From Sandaracinaceae bacterium (lineage in GTDB: Bacteria; Myxococcota_A; Polyangia; Polyangiales; Houyiibacteriaceae), in assembly GCA_012514415.1 (NCBI GenBank), contig JAAZAH010000317.1:1-25833 (forward strand): a stretch of DNA of 25,833 nt, written 5' to 3'. Below, in pieces: positions 15,602 to 23,441 of the stretch; position 1 is the stretch's first letter, and every line of letters starts with the position of its first letter. The notes below the pieces were generated by a model. It was not told the DNA's origin and searched no databases. It worked only from the letters and a program-made list of their open reading frames with translations. The translations under genes and the position numbers were made by a program.

Positions 15602-18579
15602 CGAAGCAGCTCCTCATAATAACGCCGAACTGCGTCACGATAATCCGGAGGTGCTTGATCGCGCAGCCCATCGCGGATTCGGCGCCGGCGCTCATCCTCG
15701 GGGGCTCGACTTTCTCCTGGGATTTTGACGCGTTCGGAGGACGAACGCGAGCGACCCTCCGCGCCGCCTCCGCCACCCAACCCTCCGCCCTCACCGGAGG
15801 AGGGCGAGGGATTTCGCTGGTAGTCTTCGAGAATCTCACGCGTCTTTCGAAGCGCTTCCCGCGCCATCGCTGCGCTATCGCTCGACGCGATGGGATCGCG
15901 TTCGGAAGCGCGCGCGGCGCTCTCATTGAGATGCTCGGTGGCGACTCGGAGCGCCGCAGCGGCCTCTTCGCTGAGAGGCGCGCCGTCGGGCCCCTCGCGG
16001 AGCGCGCTCTCGACGCGTTCGGCGACCTCGGAGACGGCGCGGTGGCGTCGGCTGAGCTCCTCGAGCTGCCTCCGCTCGGACGCACGCATGCCCTCGTTCA
16101 GATCCGGAAGGGAGGAGTCGACACCTGCGCGCAGCCGCGTGGCCCCTTCGGCGACGTGTTCAGCAACTTCGGCGGCCTCGCGCATCTCGCCGCGCCTTCC
16201 GGGGAACATCGAAGAGCGGATGGCGAGATCGCGATAGAACCCGACCGCCTCGGCTTGGGCCTCGGCCGCCATCTCCGAGGCCTCGGCGATATCTCCGCTT
16301 TCGAGCGCGGCGACGACGTCGTTCACGCGGCCTGCGATACGAGCGATCTGATCGCTATCGCTTGCGCTAGGTAGGACGCGCCGCAACTCTTCGACCGCGG
16401 ACCTCAGCGCATCGAGCTCGTCTTTCAGTCGGTGTGGATCGATTCGTTGGTTTTTCGATTCGAGGCGTTCGAGCGCACGCTCAGCGACATTTCGGCGAAG
16501 GGTGACATGCTCGCGAGCGAGCTCCTGTGACTCGGCTTCGAGTCCGCGCACCGCTTCGATGGCCTCGGCGAGCGCCTTTTGTCGCGGACCAAAGCGCGAA
16601 CCACCGAGCGGTTCCCCCTCTTCTTTGGTGAATGCGCTCGTGAGCGAATGAAGCTCGCGCTCAAGCGCAAGGAGGCTCGCCTCGGCGTCCCGGATGCTTC
16701 CGCTCTCAACCGCCTCCCGAAGACTCATCAACTCCTCGGAGCTCATGAGCGAAGGTTGCTCTCCTTGGTTCACGAATTCGCGCGGCAGGTCGAGCCCACT
16801 TTCGGCCATCCTCGCGCGAAGCGCGTCGAGCTTTCTCTCGGCGCGAGCGATGGCGCGGAGCAGATCGCGTTTGGTATCCGGGTGATCGGTCCGGGCCCAT
16901 TCGGCGAGGAGCGATGCAATCTCCCGCCTCAGCTGCTCGAGTTCGAGCGCGATCTCTTGGAAGTCTTCGACCCTTGCTTTCGCGCGGAGATCGTCCAGCA
17001 GCAGCACCCCCTCGCGGAGCGCCTCGACGATACGCGCCTCGGCTCGCTCGAGGGGTGCACGTGGAGGGGATCGACGCGCGAGGATCTCGGCCTCAAAATG
17101 CGCCTCTTGCCGGAGCGCTCTTTCGAAACGCTGAAGAAGGGGACGGTCGGCCTTCGCGATTGAGTTCTCGATCTCTCGGAGCGCGGGGAGAACGGCCGAC
17201 GTCGAGCGGATGATCCGCTCCTCCCGCACATCGTCCACGGGATGGACGCGCGGCTCATCGAGGCGATCGGCGAGCGCATCGAGCGTCACGCCAAGTGCCG
17301 CATCGATGCGATTGAGGTTCTGCCGGCGCTCGGATTCGGGGGAAGGGATCTCGTAGTGGAGCGCCTCGGAGCGGACGATCCGCGATTCAGGAGGTCTGCC
17401 TCGATCCCGCGCCTCAAGGTAGACGCTGATCCGGTCGCCGGGTTCAGCTCCCTCCTCGCGAAGGTCGAGGGTTTCGATGCCGCGCAGGACCGCTTCGGAG
17501 GAATTTCCATCGTCGATCGCGCGGCGGATTTCGCGGTAACCGTCAATCGAAAGGATGAGATCGAGTGAGGCGAGCTCATGATCGTCTTCCGCCTCATATC
17601 GAAGAAGCACGCGGCTCAAATCCTCATCGCGATGAAGCTCGGAAAGCTCGAGTCGCGGCAGGGGATCGGGGATGGCCCGGATGGCTCGGCCTCGGAGATC
17701 CTCGACCCACTCGCCTTTCGGGGTCTTGAGTCGGACGACGAGCCTTCCACCCCTCGAGAGGCGATGCGTGCCGTGATAGAGACCGCGTCGATCGCGCTCG
17801 AGCGAGATGCGCTCTTCATCGAAAAGGACGATCAGCTCATCGGCCTCGACGCGCGGCTCGAGCGAAAAATGAAGCGTCGAACCTTCAAAAGCCTCGAGGG
17901 AGGCGCTCTCGAGACCGCGCCGCGTTTCGCCTCCACGATACTCCGGCGGCTCGATGTCCACGCGATAGAGGCGGATGATTTCTCCGGTGGCGAGATCCTC
18001 GGCCGTGTGAAACGGCGCGCGAAAAAGAGCGAGCGTTCCAGCCTTGAGATCTCCGTCGACGAGATTTGCAGCGAGGCCGATGAATCCGATGACGAGGGCG
18101 GAAAGGGCGGGCTTGATGAGCGCGGCTCGCACGGGAAGTATGGCTTCGACGCGCGCGTGCTCGAGCTTTTTTGTGAGCTCCTCGAGGTGCGCGCGACGAA
18201 GGGCTGCGCTCCCCCGGCTCTCTGATTCCTCTTCGCGCTCCAGCTCATACGCGCTCCGAGCTGCGCGCCCAAGGCCAGGCTCCTGCCGTTCGAAGAGCAT
18301 GGCGATGCGATCGGGAGACAGCGGGATGAGTGGGCGAATGAAATGGAAGGCAAGCGCTCCACCGGTAAGCGCGGAAGCCATGAGTGCGCCCACGGCGCTG
18401 ACCGGCGAGACAATGGGTCCAAGCAGGGCTGCCGCGAGGAGAAGGAGCGCCCCGCACCCCGCCATGAAGCCGAGGAGCGCCCTCAGGGCGATGAGCATCA
18501 TCGAGCGCCGGCGCAATCTCCCGAGAATCCTCTCAAGGGTGCGCGCGTGATGCGTTTGTCTCTTTCGCTCTCTCTTCAT
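15598..18579 (-). CDS. DUF4175-like large membrane coiled-coil protein, first gene of MoxR operon
   Basis: This protein of about 993 residues opens the operon. After a very basic N-terminus it has two hydrophobic segments (about residues 27-81) and a third near 150-170. A β-rich part follows, with the pattern VDIEPPEYRGGETRR that I associate with DUF4175 proteins. Most of the rest (about 410-900) is charged helix with coiled-coil character. A Gly/Ser-rich break precedes the C-terminal motif PPDYRDAVRRYYEELLR, a sequence style recurrent in proteins of MoxR/VWA clusters. ATG 18579 is chosen because GAGG stands 8 nt before it; ATG 18594 would add five residues but has no visible ribosome site. 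Its TGA overlaps the next start (ATGA). The assignment to DUF4175 is by resemblance and should be taken as moderate. Its role is probably that of a membrane scaffold. Confidence 0.8.
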   Translation of the reverse strand: MKRERKRQTHHARTLERILGRLRRRSMMLIALRALLGFMAGCGALLLLAAALLGPIVSPVSAVGALMASALTGGALAFHFIRPLIPLSPDRIAMLFERQEPGLGRAARSAYELEREEESESRGSAALRRAHLEELTKKLEHARVEAILPVRAALIKPALSALVIGFIGLAANLVDGDLKAGTLALFRAPFHTAEDLATGEIIRLYRVDIEPPEYRGGETRRGLESASLEAFEGSTLHFSLEPRVEADELIVLFDEERISLERDRRGLYHGTHRLSRGGRLVVRLKTPKGEWVEDLRGRAIRAIPDPLPRLELSELHRDEDLSRVLLRYEAEDDHELASLDLILSIDGYREIRRAIDDGNSSEAVLRGIETLDLREEGAEPGDRISVYLEARDRGRPPESRIVRSEALHYEIPSPESERRQNLNRIDAALGVTLDALADRLDEPRVHPVDDVREERIIRSTSAVLPALREIENSIAKADRPLLQRFERALRQEAHFEAEILARRSPPRAPLERAEARIVEALREGVLLLDDLRAKARVEDFQEIALELEQLRREIASLLAEWARTDHPDTKRDLLRAIARAERKLDALRARMAESGLDLPREFVNQGEQPSLMSSEELMSLREAVESGSIRDAEASLLALERELHSLTSAFTKEEGEPLGGSRFGPRQKALAEAIEAVRGLEAESQELAREHVTLRRNVAERALERLESKNQRIDPHRLKDELDALRSAVEELRRVLPSASDSDQIARIAGRVNDVVAALESGDIAEASEMAAEAQAEAVGFYRDLAIRSSMFPGRRGEMREAAEVAEHVAEGATRLRAGVDSSLPDLNEGMRASERRQLEELSRRHRAVSEVAERVESALREGPDGAPLSEEAAAALRVATEHLNESAARASERDPIASSDSAAMAREALRKTREILEDYQRNPSPSSGEGGGLGGGGGAEGRSRSSSERVKIPGESRAPEDERRRRIRDGLRDQAPPDYRDAVRRYYEELLR

Positions 18580-18634
18580 TGGGCTGCGCCTCATTCGGTC
18601 TTGTCGAAGCGCGGATCGCGAATCGGAGGGTCTC

Positions 18635-18675
18635 CCCGATCGACGCGTGATATAAGGCCTAGAGCGGCGATTGAC
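18635..18675 (-). promoter_or_regulatory. Possible promoter region of the MoxR operon
   Basis: On the minus strand a TATATC -10-like box lies just inside the divergent intergenic region, 17 bp from a poor -35 (GGGTCA). It is the only AT-rich element available to drive the five-gene operon, but the match is weak. Confidence 0.25.
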
Positions 18676-18700
18676 CCGCTCGCGTCGCTTTCGCTAAAAT
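18671..18700 (+). promoter_or_regulatory. Sigma70-type promoter of the coiled-coil gene
   Basis: TTGACC (18671-18676, 5/6) and TAAAAT (18695-18700, 5/6) are separated by 18 bp. This predicts a transcript start near 18707 and a leader of about 40 nt before the ATG at 18747. Confidence 0.6.
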
Positions 18701-18732
18701 TTCACGTTTTTCGATTTCTCTTTCTCCGAAGG

Positions 18733-18750
18733 ATGTACTCCGAGGAATGA
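18733..18750 (+). other. Five-codon leader mini-ORF overlapping the next start
   Basis: ATG TAC TCC GAG GAA TGA encodes Met-Tyr-Ser-Glu-Glu, and its stop overlaps the ATG of the coiled-coil gene (ATGA). GAAGG immediately precedes its ATG, while the GAGG usable for the main start lies within the mini-ORF and unusually close to it. It could be translated and coupled, or simply be chance. Confidence 0.3.
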
Positions 18751-20840
18751 CCAAAACCAACTCAGAACTCTCGCCCGATGCATTCGGCCATGGAATCGCC
18801 GCGCTGCTCGCCGATCGCCTCGATGGTGCACGGTTGTTGTGGATTGGAAGGGAGTTGGGGCTTTCTCCACTTCTTGAGAGGGCTGAACATGCGCTTCAGC
18901 TCGATCTGTCGACGAAACGCGCGGCTCCTCTCGCGCCGAATCATACGCGAAGGACCTTTCGCGAGGGACGCCTTCGTTTTCGTCCGGCATCCTTCGATGT
19001 CATCCTCGTCCCCGATCTTTGGGATGTCCCCGGGGATCTCCTTCAGCTGATCGAGGATGTCGCGGAGATCGGTGAGGGAGCCCTCCTGGTCTTCGGTGCG
19101 CCGTACGAAGGGCGCGCGGCCTATCGCGAGTTCGTGGAGTTGATCGATGAGGGCGCGCAGGACGCGCGCCTTTATGGTGCCGTCGACTTTTCGGGCGTCT
19201 CCTTTGCCGAGCTAGGCTATCGCGATCCCGACATTGTTGTGGGCTCGATGGGGGAGCCTCGATATCCGCAGTACATCCTCGCATTGGGCGGCGACGTTGA
19301 AGGAGTGCCCGCCGCCTTCATCGCCGAAACGCGCCCCACGGAAGGGGCTGCAGACACCACCGTCTTAGGCACAGAAAGCGAAGCCGCGGTCCAGCGCGTC
19401 CGCGATCTTGAATCCGAGCTGAAGCGGACGGAAGCGAAACGGCTCGAGCTCGAAGAGGAGCTCAGCGAACTCAAGGCAAGGCTCCATGCCGAGCGCGCCC
19501 GAGAGGAAGAGACGAGGAACGCGCTCGAAGCGTCGCTCGACGCGGCAAAGGCAAAGATCGAGGATCTCGAGGCAGAGGTCTCGAAAAAAGCGGACGCAGA
19601 GCGGGAGATCGGGCGCTTGAGGCGCGCGCTCGATGAGGCGGAAGATGAGCTCGCCGATCTCCGGGAGGCCGAGGCCGAGCGCGCCCATCTGATGAGCCGT
19701 TTTGAAGCCCGCGGTGAGGAGATCGTCGAGCTCCGCGCCGAGCTCGAACGGAGGCGTGTGCTCCTTCGCGATGCCGTCGAAGAGATGCGGCAGCTAAGGC
19801 GTCGCGGTACGGGTGGTTCGGAGGATGCTCGGCGAAGGGCCCTCGAGGCCGAATACGCGCTCGAGAAACTTCGGCATGAGCGCGATGAACTGAAGGCCGC
19901 GCTCCTCATGGCGGAGCGGCGTGCGGAAGAGGCTGAGGCGCGGAGCGAAGCCGAATCGGGCGCTCCTCCAGCGGAAACTCCCGAGGTCATCGAGCTCCGC
20001 AAGCGCCTCGATGAGCTCGATATCGCTTTCCATGAATCCGAAAAACAAAACGGCCGACTCCACGATAAGATCGCAAAGCTTGCCGAGGAACGCGCTGCTC
20101 TCAACGAGAGGATCGACGCGCTCACGGCGGCGCTCGATGAATATGAGGCGAGCGCCGCGGAGCGAGCGCAACCCGCGTCAAGCGTCGATCCACGGACCGA
20201 TCTCGCTGGCGGCTCCGAAAATGAGCAGACGGATCCAGAGCCGATCGCGCAGAAGCGCTTTCCCGCCGATGTGCGCTCCTTGCTTGGTGAGCGCGACGGT
20301 CTCAGGATGCGCCTCGCTCATACCGAAGCGGCGCTTTTGGCCGAACGTCAGCGGAGCGATGGGAGCTTCGCGCTGATCGAGAAGCTGAAAGAGCGCGAAG
20401 TTGAGCTCATGGAGACGCGTGCGAAGCTCGGCTCTCAAGAGCTCGCTCTCGAAACACAGAGCGAGCTGATGCGGAAGCTTCAGCGCGATCTCGCCGCCGC
20501 TGAGCGCGATGTCCGTGAGCTTGAAAGCGTTCTGGATCAGGACCGCGCCGAAGCCGAACGACTTCGCGATGCATTGGTGAGCGCCCTAACCGAAAACGAG
20601 GCGCTCAAAAAGAGCGCCGAGGCGGGTGAGGGCGATCCCGAGAAGTTGGCCGCACTCGAACGAGAGATCGACGAGCTTCGCGAAGAGCTTTCGGCGCAGG
20701 AAGACGATCTCCGCGACGCCAGGGCGCGAGCCAAAGAGGCCGAGGAAGCGGCCGATGAGGCGCGTCGCCTGCTCCTTGAAGCGAAAGAGGCGCTGAACGA
20801 GCTGCGTCGCGAAAACTCCGCGCACGAAGGCGAGTCGTAG
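18747..20840 (+). CDS. Long coiled-coil protein with degenerate methyltransferase-like head
   Basis: I do not recognise a named family. Residues 1-195 have the order of a class I methyltransferase: RLLWIGRELG (29-38) where the SAM-binding glycine motif should be, LRFRPASFDVILVPDLWDV (about 76-93) like the FDvv... segment of methyltransferase type 11 domains, and LIEDVAEIGEGALLVFGAPY (about 101-120) like the strand after motif IV. The GxGxG loop is lost, so the head is probably non-catalytic. From about 212 to 693 the chain is almost pure charged heptad-type coiled coil, broken near 405-420 and 472-510. The plan (globular pseudo-domain plus long coiled coil) recalls scaffold or polarity proteins such as AglZ and FrzS, although those carry receiver-like heads. 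The start ATG overlaps the stop of a five-codon mini-ORF. A terminator follows at 20884. Confidence 0.85.
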   Translation: MTKTNSELSPDAFGHGIAALLADRLDGARLLWIGRELGLSPLLERAEHALQLDLSTKRAAPLAPNHTRRTFREGRLRFRPASFDVILVPDLWDVPGDLLQLIEDVAEIGEGALLVFGAPYEGRAAYREFVELIDEGAQDARLYGAVDFSGVSFAELGYRDPDIVVGSMGEPRYPQYILALGGDVEGVPAAFIAETRPTEGAADTTVLGTESEAAVQRVRDLESELKRTEAKRLELEEELSELKARLHAERAREEETRNALEASLDAAKAKIEDLEAEVSKKADAEREIGRLRRALDEAEDELADLREAEAERAHLMSRFEARGEEIVELRAELERRRVLLRDAVEEMRQLRRRGTGGSEDARRRALEAEYALEKLRHERDELKAALLMAERRAEEAEARSEAESGAPPAETPEVIELRKRLDELDIAFHESEKQNGRLHDKIAKLAEERAALNERIDALTAALDEYEASAAERAQPASSVDPRTDLAGGSENEQTDPEPIAQKRFPADVRSLLGERDGLRMRLAHTEAALLAERQRSDGSFALIEKLKEREVELMETRAKLGSQELALETQSELMRKLQRDLAAAERDVRELESVLDQDRAEAERLRDALVSALTENEALKKSAEAGEGDPEKLAALEREIDELREELSAQEDDLRDARARAKEAEEAADEARRLLLEAKEALNELRRENSAHEGES

Positions 20841-20883
20841 GCGCCGCTCGCGGCGGCTCTCGGCTCATCTTTCACCGTCCTCC

Positions 20884-20952
20884 AAGACCGCGGAGCGCGG
20901 CACGCCTGCGCCTTCTCGAGCCAAGGCGCAGGAGGCGTCTTCGGTCTTTTTT
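20884..20952 (+). terminator. Rho-independent terminator after coiled-coil gene
   Basis: An inner perfect 10-bp stem, 20905-20914 with 20923-20932, encloses an 8-nt loop. A 7-bp outer stem aagaccg (20884-20890) pairs with cggtctt (20942-20948), and a run of six T follows (20947-20952). It lies 44 bp after the stop codon of the coiled-coil gene. Confidence 0.85.
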
Positions 20953-21016
20953 GGATGCAATCGATGTGCTGGAAGGTGGCGCACGTCTCAAAAAGAGATC
21001 GCCGATGGACGCCGTC

Positions 21017-21045
21017 TTGACAGCTTTCAGCACATGTGCTCAAAT
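21017..21045 (+). promoter_or_regulatory. Candidate promoter of the small RNA
   Basis: A perfect -35 box TTGACA (21017-21022) is followed after 17 bp by TCAAAT (21040-21045, 4/6 to TATAAT). Start of transcription is predicted near 21052. No downstream protein start is near enough to use it before the strong terminator at 21148. Confidence 0.55.
21029..21040. promoter_or_regulatory. 12-bp palindrome in promoter spacer, possible operator
   Basis: AGCACATGTGCT is a perfect 12-bp palindrome between the -35 and -10 boxes, with its last base shared with the -10 box. A protein bound here would exclude RNA polymerase. An ATGTGCT half copy recurs at 20964-20970. Confidence 0.45.
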
Positions 21046-21051
21046 GTCATC

Positions 21052-21197
21052 GGGCACCTGCGTTCGAGAGAGGAATAGCGGGGTTTTCCGCGAGTGTTGT
21101 ATCGCCGCCCATTCCAGCTGGACGGCGGTGCAGTGTGAGAGGGGGAGGACGAAGAGCCGCTTCCGGGGGGGGGCGGCTCTTCGTCTCATTTATTTTT
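21052..21197 (+). ncRNA. Candidate small RNA (about 145 nt)
   Basis: The segment is bounded by a candidate sigma70 promoter and a strong 13-bp-stem terminator, and has no start codon with a ribosome site. The predicted RNA can fold: ggaat (21076-21080) with attcc downstream, gcgg with ccgc across a short loop, cgccg with cggcg, and gcacc near the 5' end with ggtgc near 21135. I recognise no Rfam family; it lacks visible tmRNA, RNase P or SRP motifs, and 6S RNA cannot be excluded by eye. The only frame from a plausible start (GTG near 21094) is 14 codons without a ribosome site. The gene lies between a coiled-coil gene and rpoZ. Existence is inferred from signals only. Confidence 0.45.
21148..21197 (+). 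terminator. Strong hairpin terminator with poly-G loop
   Basis: gacgaagagccgc (21148-21160) and gcggctcttcgtc (21173-21185) form a perfect 13-bp stem, followed by the T-rich tract tcatttattttt. The 12-nt loop ends in a run of G (nine consecutive G at 21165-21173, the last being the first base of the second arm). No protein gene ends just upstream, which is the main argument for a small RNA. Confidence 0.85.
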
Positions 21198-21284
21198 CAT
21201 GGAACTGGACCCGCCGCGGCTGCGTTTTTTGGGGCGCGGACGATCCCTCCCCCGGCGACGACCGCATGACGCGACGCTCCGTGT

Positions 21285-21313
21285 TTGCGGTTTCATCCGT
21301 TCCGGATTAGAAT
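21285..21313 (+). promoter_or_regulatory. Candidate rpoZ promoter
   Basis: TTGCGG (21285-21290) and TAGAAT (21308-21313, 5/6) are 17 bp apart, about 33 bp before the rpoZ start codon. Confidence 0.5.
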
Positions 21314-21346
21314 CCAAGGCCTATCTAGATTGAGGAGCAGCACCTT

Positions 21347-21589
21347 ATGGCACGCGTAACCGTTGAAGATTGCCTTGAACACGAGGAGAACCGATTTGCC
21401 CTCGTGATCCTTGCTTCGCGTCGAGCGCGCCAATTGATGAAGGGCGCCCCGGCACTCGTCCCGAGCAAGAACCGCGAGGCCGTCACCGCACTTCGCGAGA
21501 TCGCCGATCAGAAGGTTACCTACGGACGTCCCGTCAACGACGTCGTCGAAGAATTCATCGTCGAGACGAAGAACGCCGATATCGACTGA
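21347..21589 (+). CDS. rpoZ: RNA polymerase omega subunit
   Basis: Omega binds the C-terminus of the β' subunit and aids assembly and stability of RNA polymerase; in many proteobacteria it also forms part of a ppGpp site. The 80-aa product has the expected length and the conserved core MARVTVEDCLEHEENRFALV followed by LASRRARQLMKG, with a variable acidic tail. GAGGAG stands 9-14 nt upstream of the ATG, and a good promoter lies just before. It is not beside gmk or spoT, its frequent neighbours in Proteobacteria. The next gene begins 118 bp downstream, so cotranscription with the cyclase is possible; I see no terminator in that gap. Confidence 0.95.
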   Translation: MARVTVEDCLEHEENRFALVILASRRARQLMKGAPALVPSKNREAVTALREIADQKVTYGRPVNDVVEEFIVETKNADID

Positions 21590-21707
21590 GGTCCGCCCAA
21601 GCCACGCACTCCCACGGCCGCTGAACCGCATGAATGGCTTTACAGGCTGCGCTCATCGCGGTTAGCATCCTCACGGAGCGGACCCCAGCCGGGGTCGCCG
21701 AAAGCAT

Positions 21708-23441
21708 ATGGCGCGTCTCATCATCATCGGGCCCGAAGGCCGCAGTGAGAAGGAGCTCGGCCCAAGCAACACGCTTGGCCGACACCCCAACAATTCCCAT
21801 CAGATCCTCGATCGCATCGTCTCGAAGGAGCATTGCCATATCGAGCAAGTTGGCGGAGCGTGGGAGATTCGCGATCTCGGGAGCTTGAACGGCACCTTCG
21901 TCAACGGGAAGAAGGTCGATCGCGCAAAGCTCGCCGATGGCGATGAGATCATGATCGGCTCGACGCGGCTGATCTTTCAGACCGCGTCCGCCGCTGACAG
22001 CCAAGCGGGCGCCGTGTCCAAGCCGCCTCCGATTCCGGCTGGAGCCGCACCGGCGCACGTGACGGCAAGCGCACAAGCGCCGACGGTCGTGGCCGAGCCT
22101 CAAGGCACCAGCAAGACGCCTCAATCTCGCCCGATCAAGAGCGTCACCATCGCCCCGGGTGCGATGGTCCAGAGCCATATCCGGACGAAGCTCGCGCCGC
22201 TGACGGATCACAACTTTCTTCCCGAGCGACTCGTCCAAGACGAAGAGGCCCTTCGCCGCGATTATGAAAAGCTCCGCGCAAGTTATGAGGTGATGCGGGC
22301 TATCGGCGTCCAGCTCGACGTCGACGATATCCTCACCAAGATCATCGATGCCGCGTTCCAACTGGTCCCGGCCGATCGGGGTGTCATCCTCCTTTACGAT
22401 GAAGCGCGAGAGCTGACGCCGCGCTGTGTGAGGACGAAGCGCGCTCAAGCCGATGGCGAAGAGGTGAAGATCTCGACGACGCTGATCGAAGAGGTGCTCC
22501 GCGATAAGGCGGCCGTGCTCTCGAGCGATGCCTCCGTCGACGAGCGCTTCTCCACGGCGCATTCAATCATTATGCAGGGCATCCGCTCGAGCATGGCGGT
22601 CCCGCTCCTTCATGGCGGCGAAGTTTTCGGCATCATGGTGCTCGATTCGCAGATCGCCGCCAACGCCTTTACCGAAAAAGATCTCCAGCTTTTTCAGAAC
22701 GTTGCAAACCAAGCGGCCATCGCCATTCAGAACAGCCTCTACGCAAAGAAGCTCGAAGCCGAGGCCGTGACGCGGGAGCGATTCCAGCGCCTCCTCTCGC
22801 CTGCGATTGCCGAACAAGTCCTTTCGGGAAACGTCGAAGTCAAAAAGTACGGGGAGCTTCGCGAGACGACCGTGCTCTTTAGCGATATCCGCGGCTTTAC
22901 TTCGATGAGCGAAAAGAGCGATCCCCAGACCATCGTCGACATGCTCAACGATTATTTCGAGCGCATGGTCGAGATTATCTTCGAGTACGAGGGCACGCTC
23001 GATAAATTCGTGGGCGATGAGATCATGGCGCTCTTTGGTGCGCCGGTTTCCCATCCTGACGATCCCTACCGCGCCGTGAAGACCGCGCGGCGGATGATGG
23101 AGGCCCTCGCGGCATTTAACGAGGAGCGCCTCGCGCGCGGCCAAGAGGCCGTCCAGATCGGGATCGGCATCAATACGGGCGATGTGATTGCCGGATATCT
23201 CGGCAGCAGCAAGGCGCTCGAATATACGGTGATTGGTGATGCGGTGAACACTGGCGCGCGGCTTTGTTCGGCGGCGGGCCCCGGTGAGATCCTCATCAGC
23301 GAGCATACCTACGCGCGTGTGAAGGATTTTTTCGAGGTCGAGGAGCTTCCGCCGACGCATGTGAAGGGGAAAGCTGCGGCGCTTAAAATCTATCGCGTCG
23401 TCGGCGAGAGGGCTTCGGCGAAAACGGTGGCCGCGGGATGA
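21708..23441 (+). CDS. FHA-GAF-adenylate cyclase (class III)
   Basis: The 577-aa soluble signalling protein has an FHA domain at about 1-92 (LGRHPNNSHQ, VSKEHCHI, DLGSLNGTFVNG), which reads phosphothreonine. A Pro/Ala-rich linker (93-165) leads to a GAF domain (about 205-345) and a class III nucleotide cyclase catalytic domain (about 375-570). Metal-binding Asp393 lies in FSDIRGFT and Asp437 in DKFVGDE. The purine-specifying pair is Lys433 and Thr507, which fits ATP rather than GTP, and the transition-state residues are Asn514 and Arg518. All catalytic residues are present, so it should make cAMP, probably gated by a ligand in GAF and by a Ser/Thr-kinase-modified partner through FHA. No transmembrane helix is apparent. 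No kinase gene is adjacent. The start ATG 21708 precedes the FHA fold directly. Confidence 0.93.
   Translation: MARLIIIGPEGRSEKELGPSNTLGRHPNNSHQILDRIVSKEHCHIEQVGGAWEIRDLGSLNGTFVNGKKVDRAKLADGDEIMIGSTRLIFQTASAADSQAGAVSKPPPIPAGAAPAHVTASAQAPTVVAEPQGTSKTPQSRPIKSVTIAPGAMVQSHIRTKLAPLTDHNFLPERLVQDEEALRRDYEKLRASYEVMRAIGVQLDVDDILTKIIDAAFQLVPADRGVILLYDEARELTPRCVRTKRAQADGEEVKISTTLIEEVLRDKAAVLSSDASVDERFSTAHSIIMQGIRSSMAVPLLHGGEVFGIMVLDSQIAANAFTEKDLQLFQNVANQAAIAIQNSLYAKKLEAEAVTRERFQRLLSPAIAEQVLSGNVEVKKYGELRETTVLFSDIRGFTSMSEKSDPQTIVDMLNDYFERMVEIIFEYEGTLDKFVGDEIMALFGAPVSHPDDPYRAVKTARRMMEALAAFNEERLARGQEAVQIGIGINTGDVIAGYLGSSKALEYTVIGDAVNTGARLCSAAGPGEILISEHTYARVKDFFEVEELPPTHVKGKAAALKIYRVVGERASAKTVAAG

Larger units (their letters stand above)
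20953..21346. other. Intergenic stretch without protein gene
   Basis: Together with the preceding terminator, this is the longest region of the window without a credible protein gene (506 bp between stop and start). It holds, in order, a sequence sharing ATGTGCTG with the later palindrome (20964-20971), a candidate small-RNA promoter, the putative RNA, its terminator, a 90-bp stretch in which I see nothing convincing, and the rpoZ promoter. Confidence 0.7.

Noticed and set aside
15388..16374. Plus-strand open frame across the DUF4175/peptidase junction
   Set aside because: It spans two coupled genes on the other strand, and its sequence is Arg/Ala low complexity.
19217..20125. Minus-strand Ser/Arg-rich open frame opposite the coiled-coil gene
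   Set aside because: Its composition is the complement of Glu/Leu/Ala-rich coiled-coil codons; low complexity and not protein-like.
20951..21310. 119-codon plus-strand frame in the intergenic region before rpoZ
   Set aside because: It needs a TTG start lying inside the T-run of a terminator, crosses a second strong terminator and the rpoZ promoter, and has no ribosome site or family resemblance.
21649..21677. TTTACA-like -35 box upstream of the FHA-GAF cyclase
   Set aside because: The element 17 bp downstream (TTAGCA) does not resemble a -10 box.
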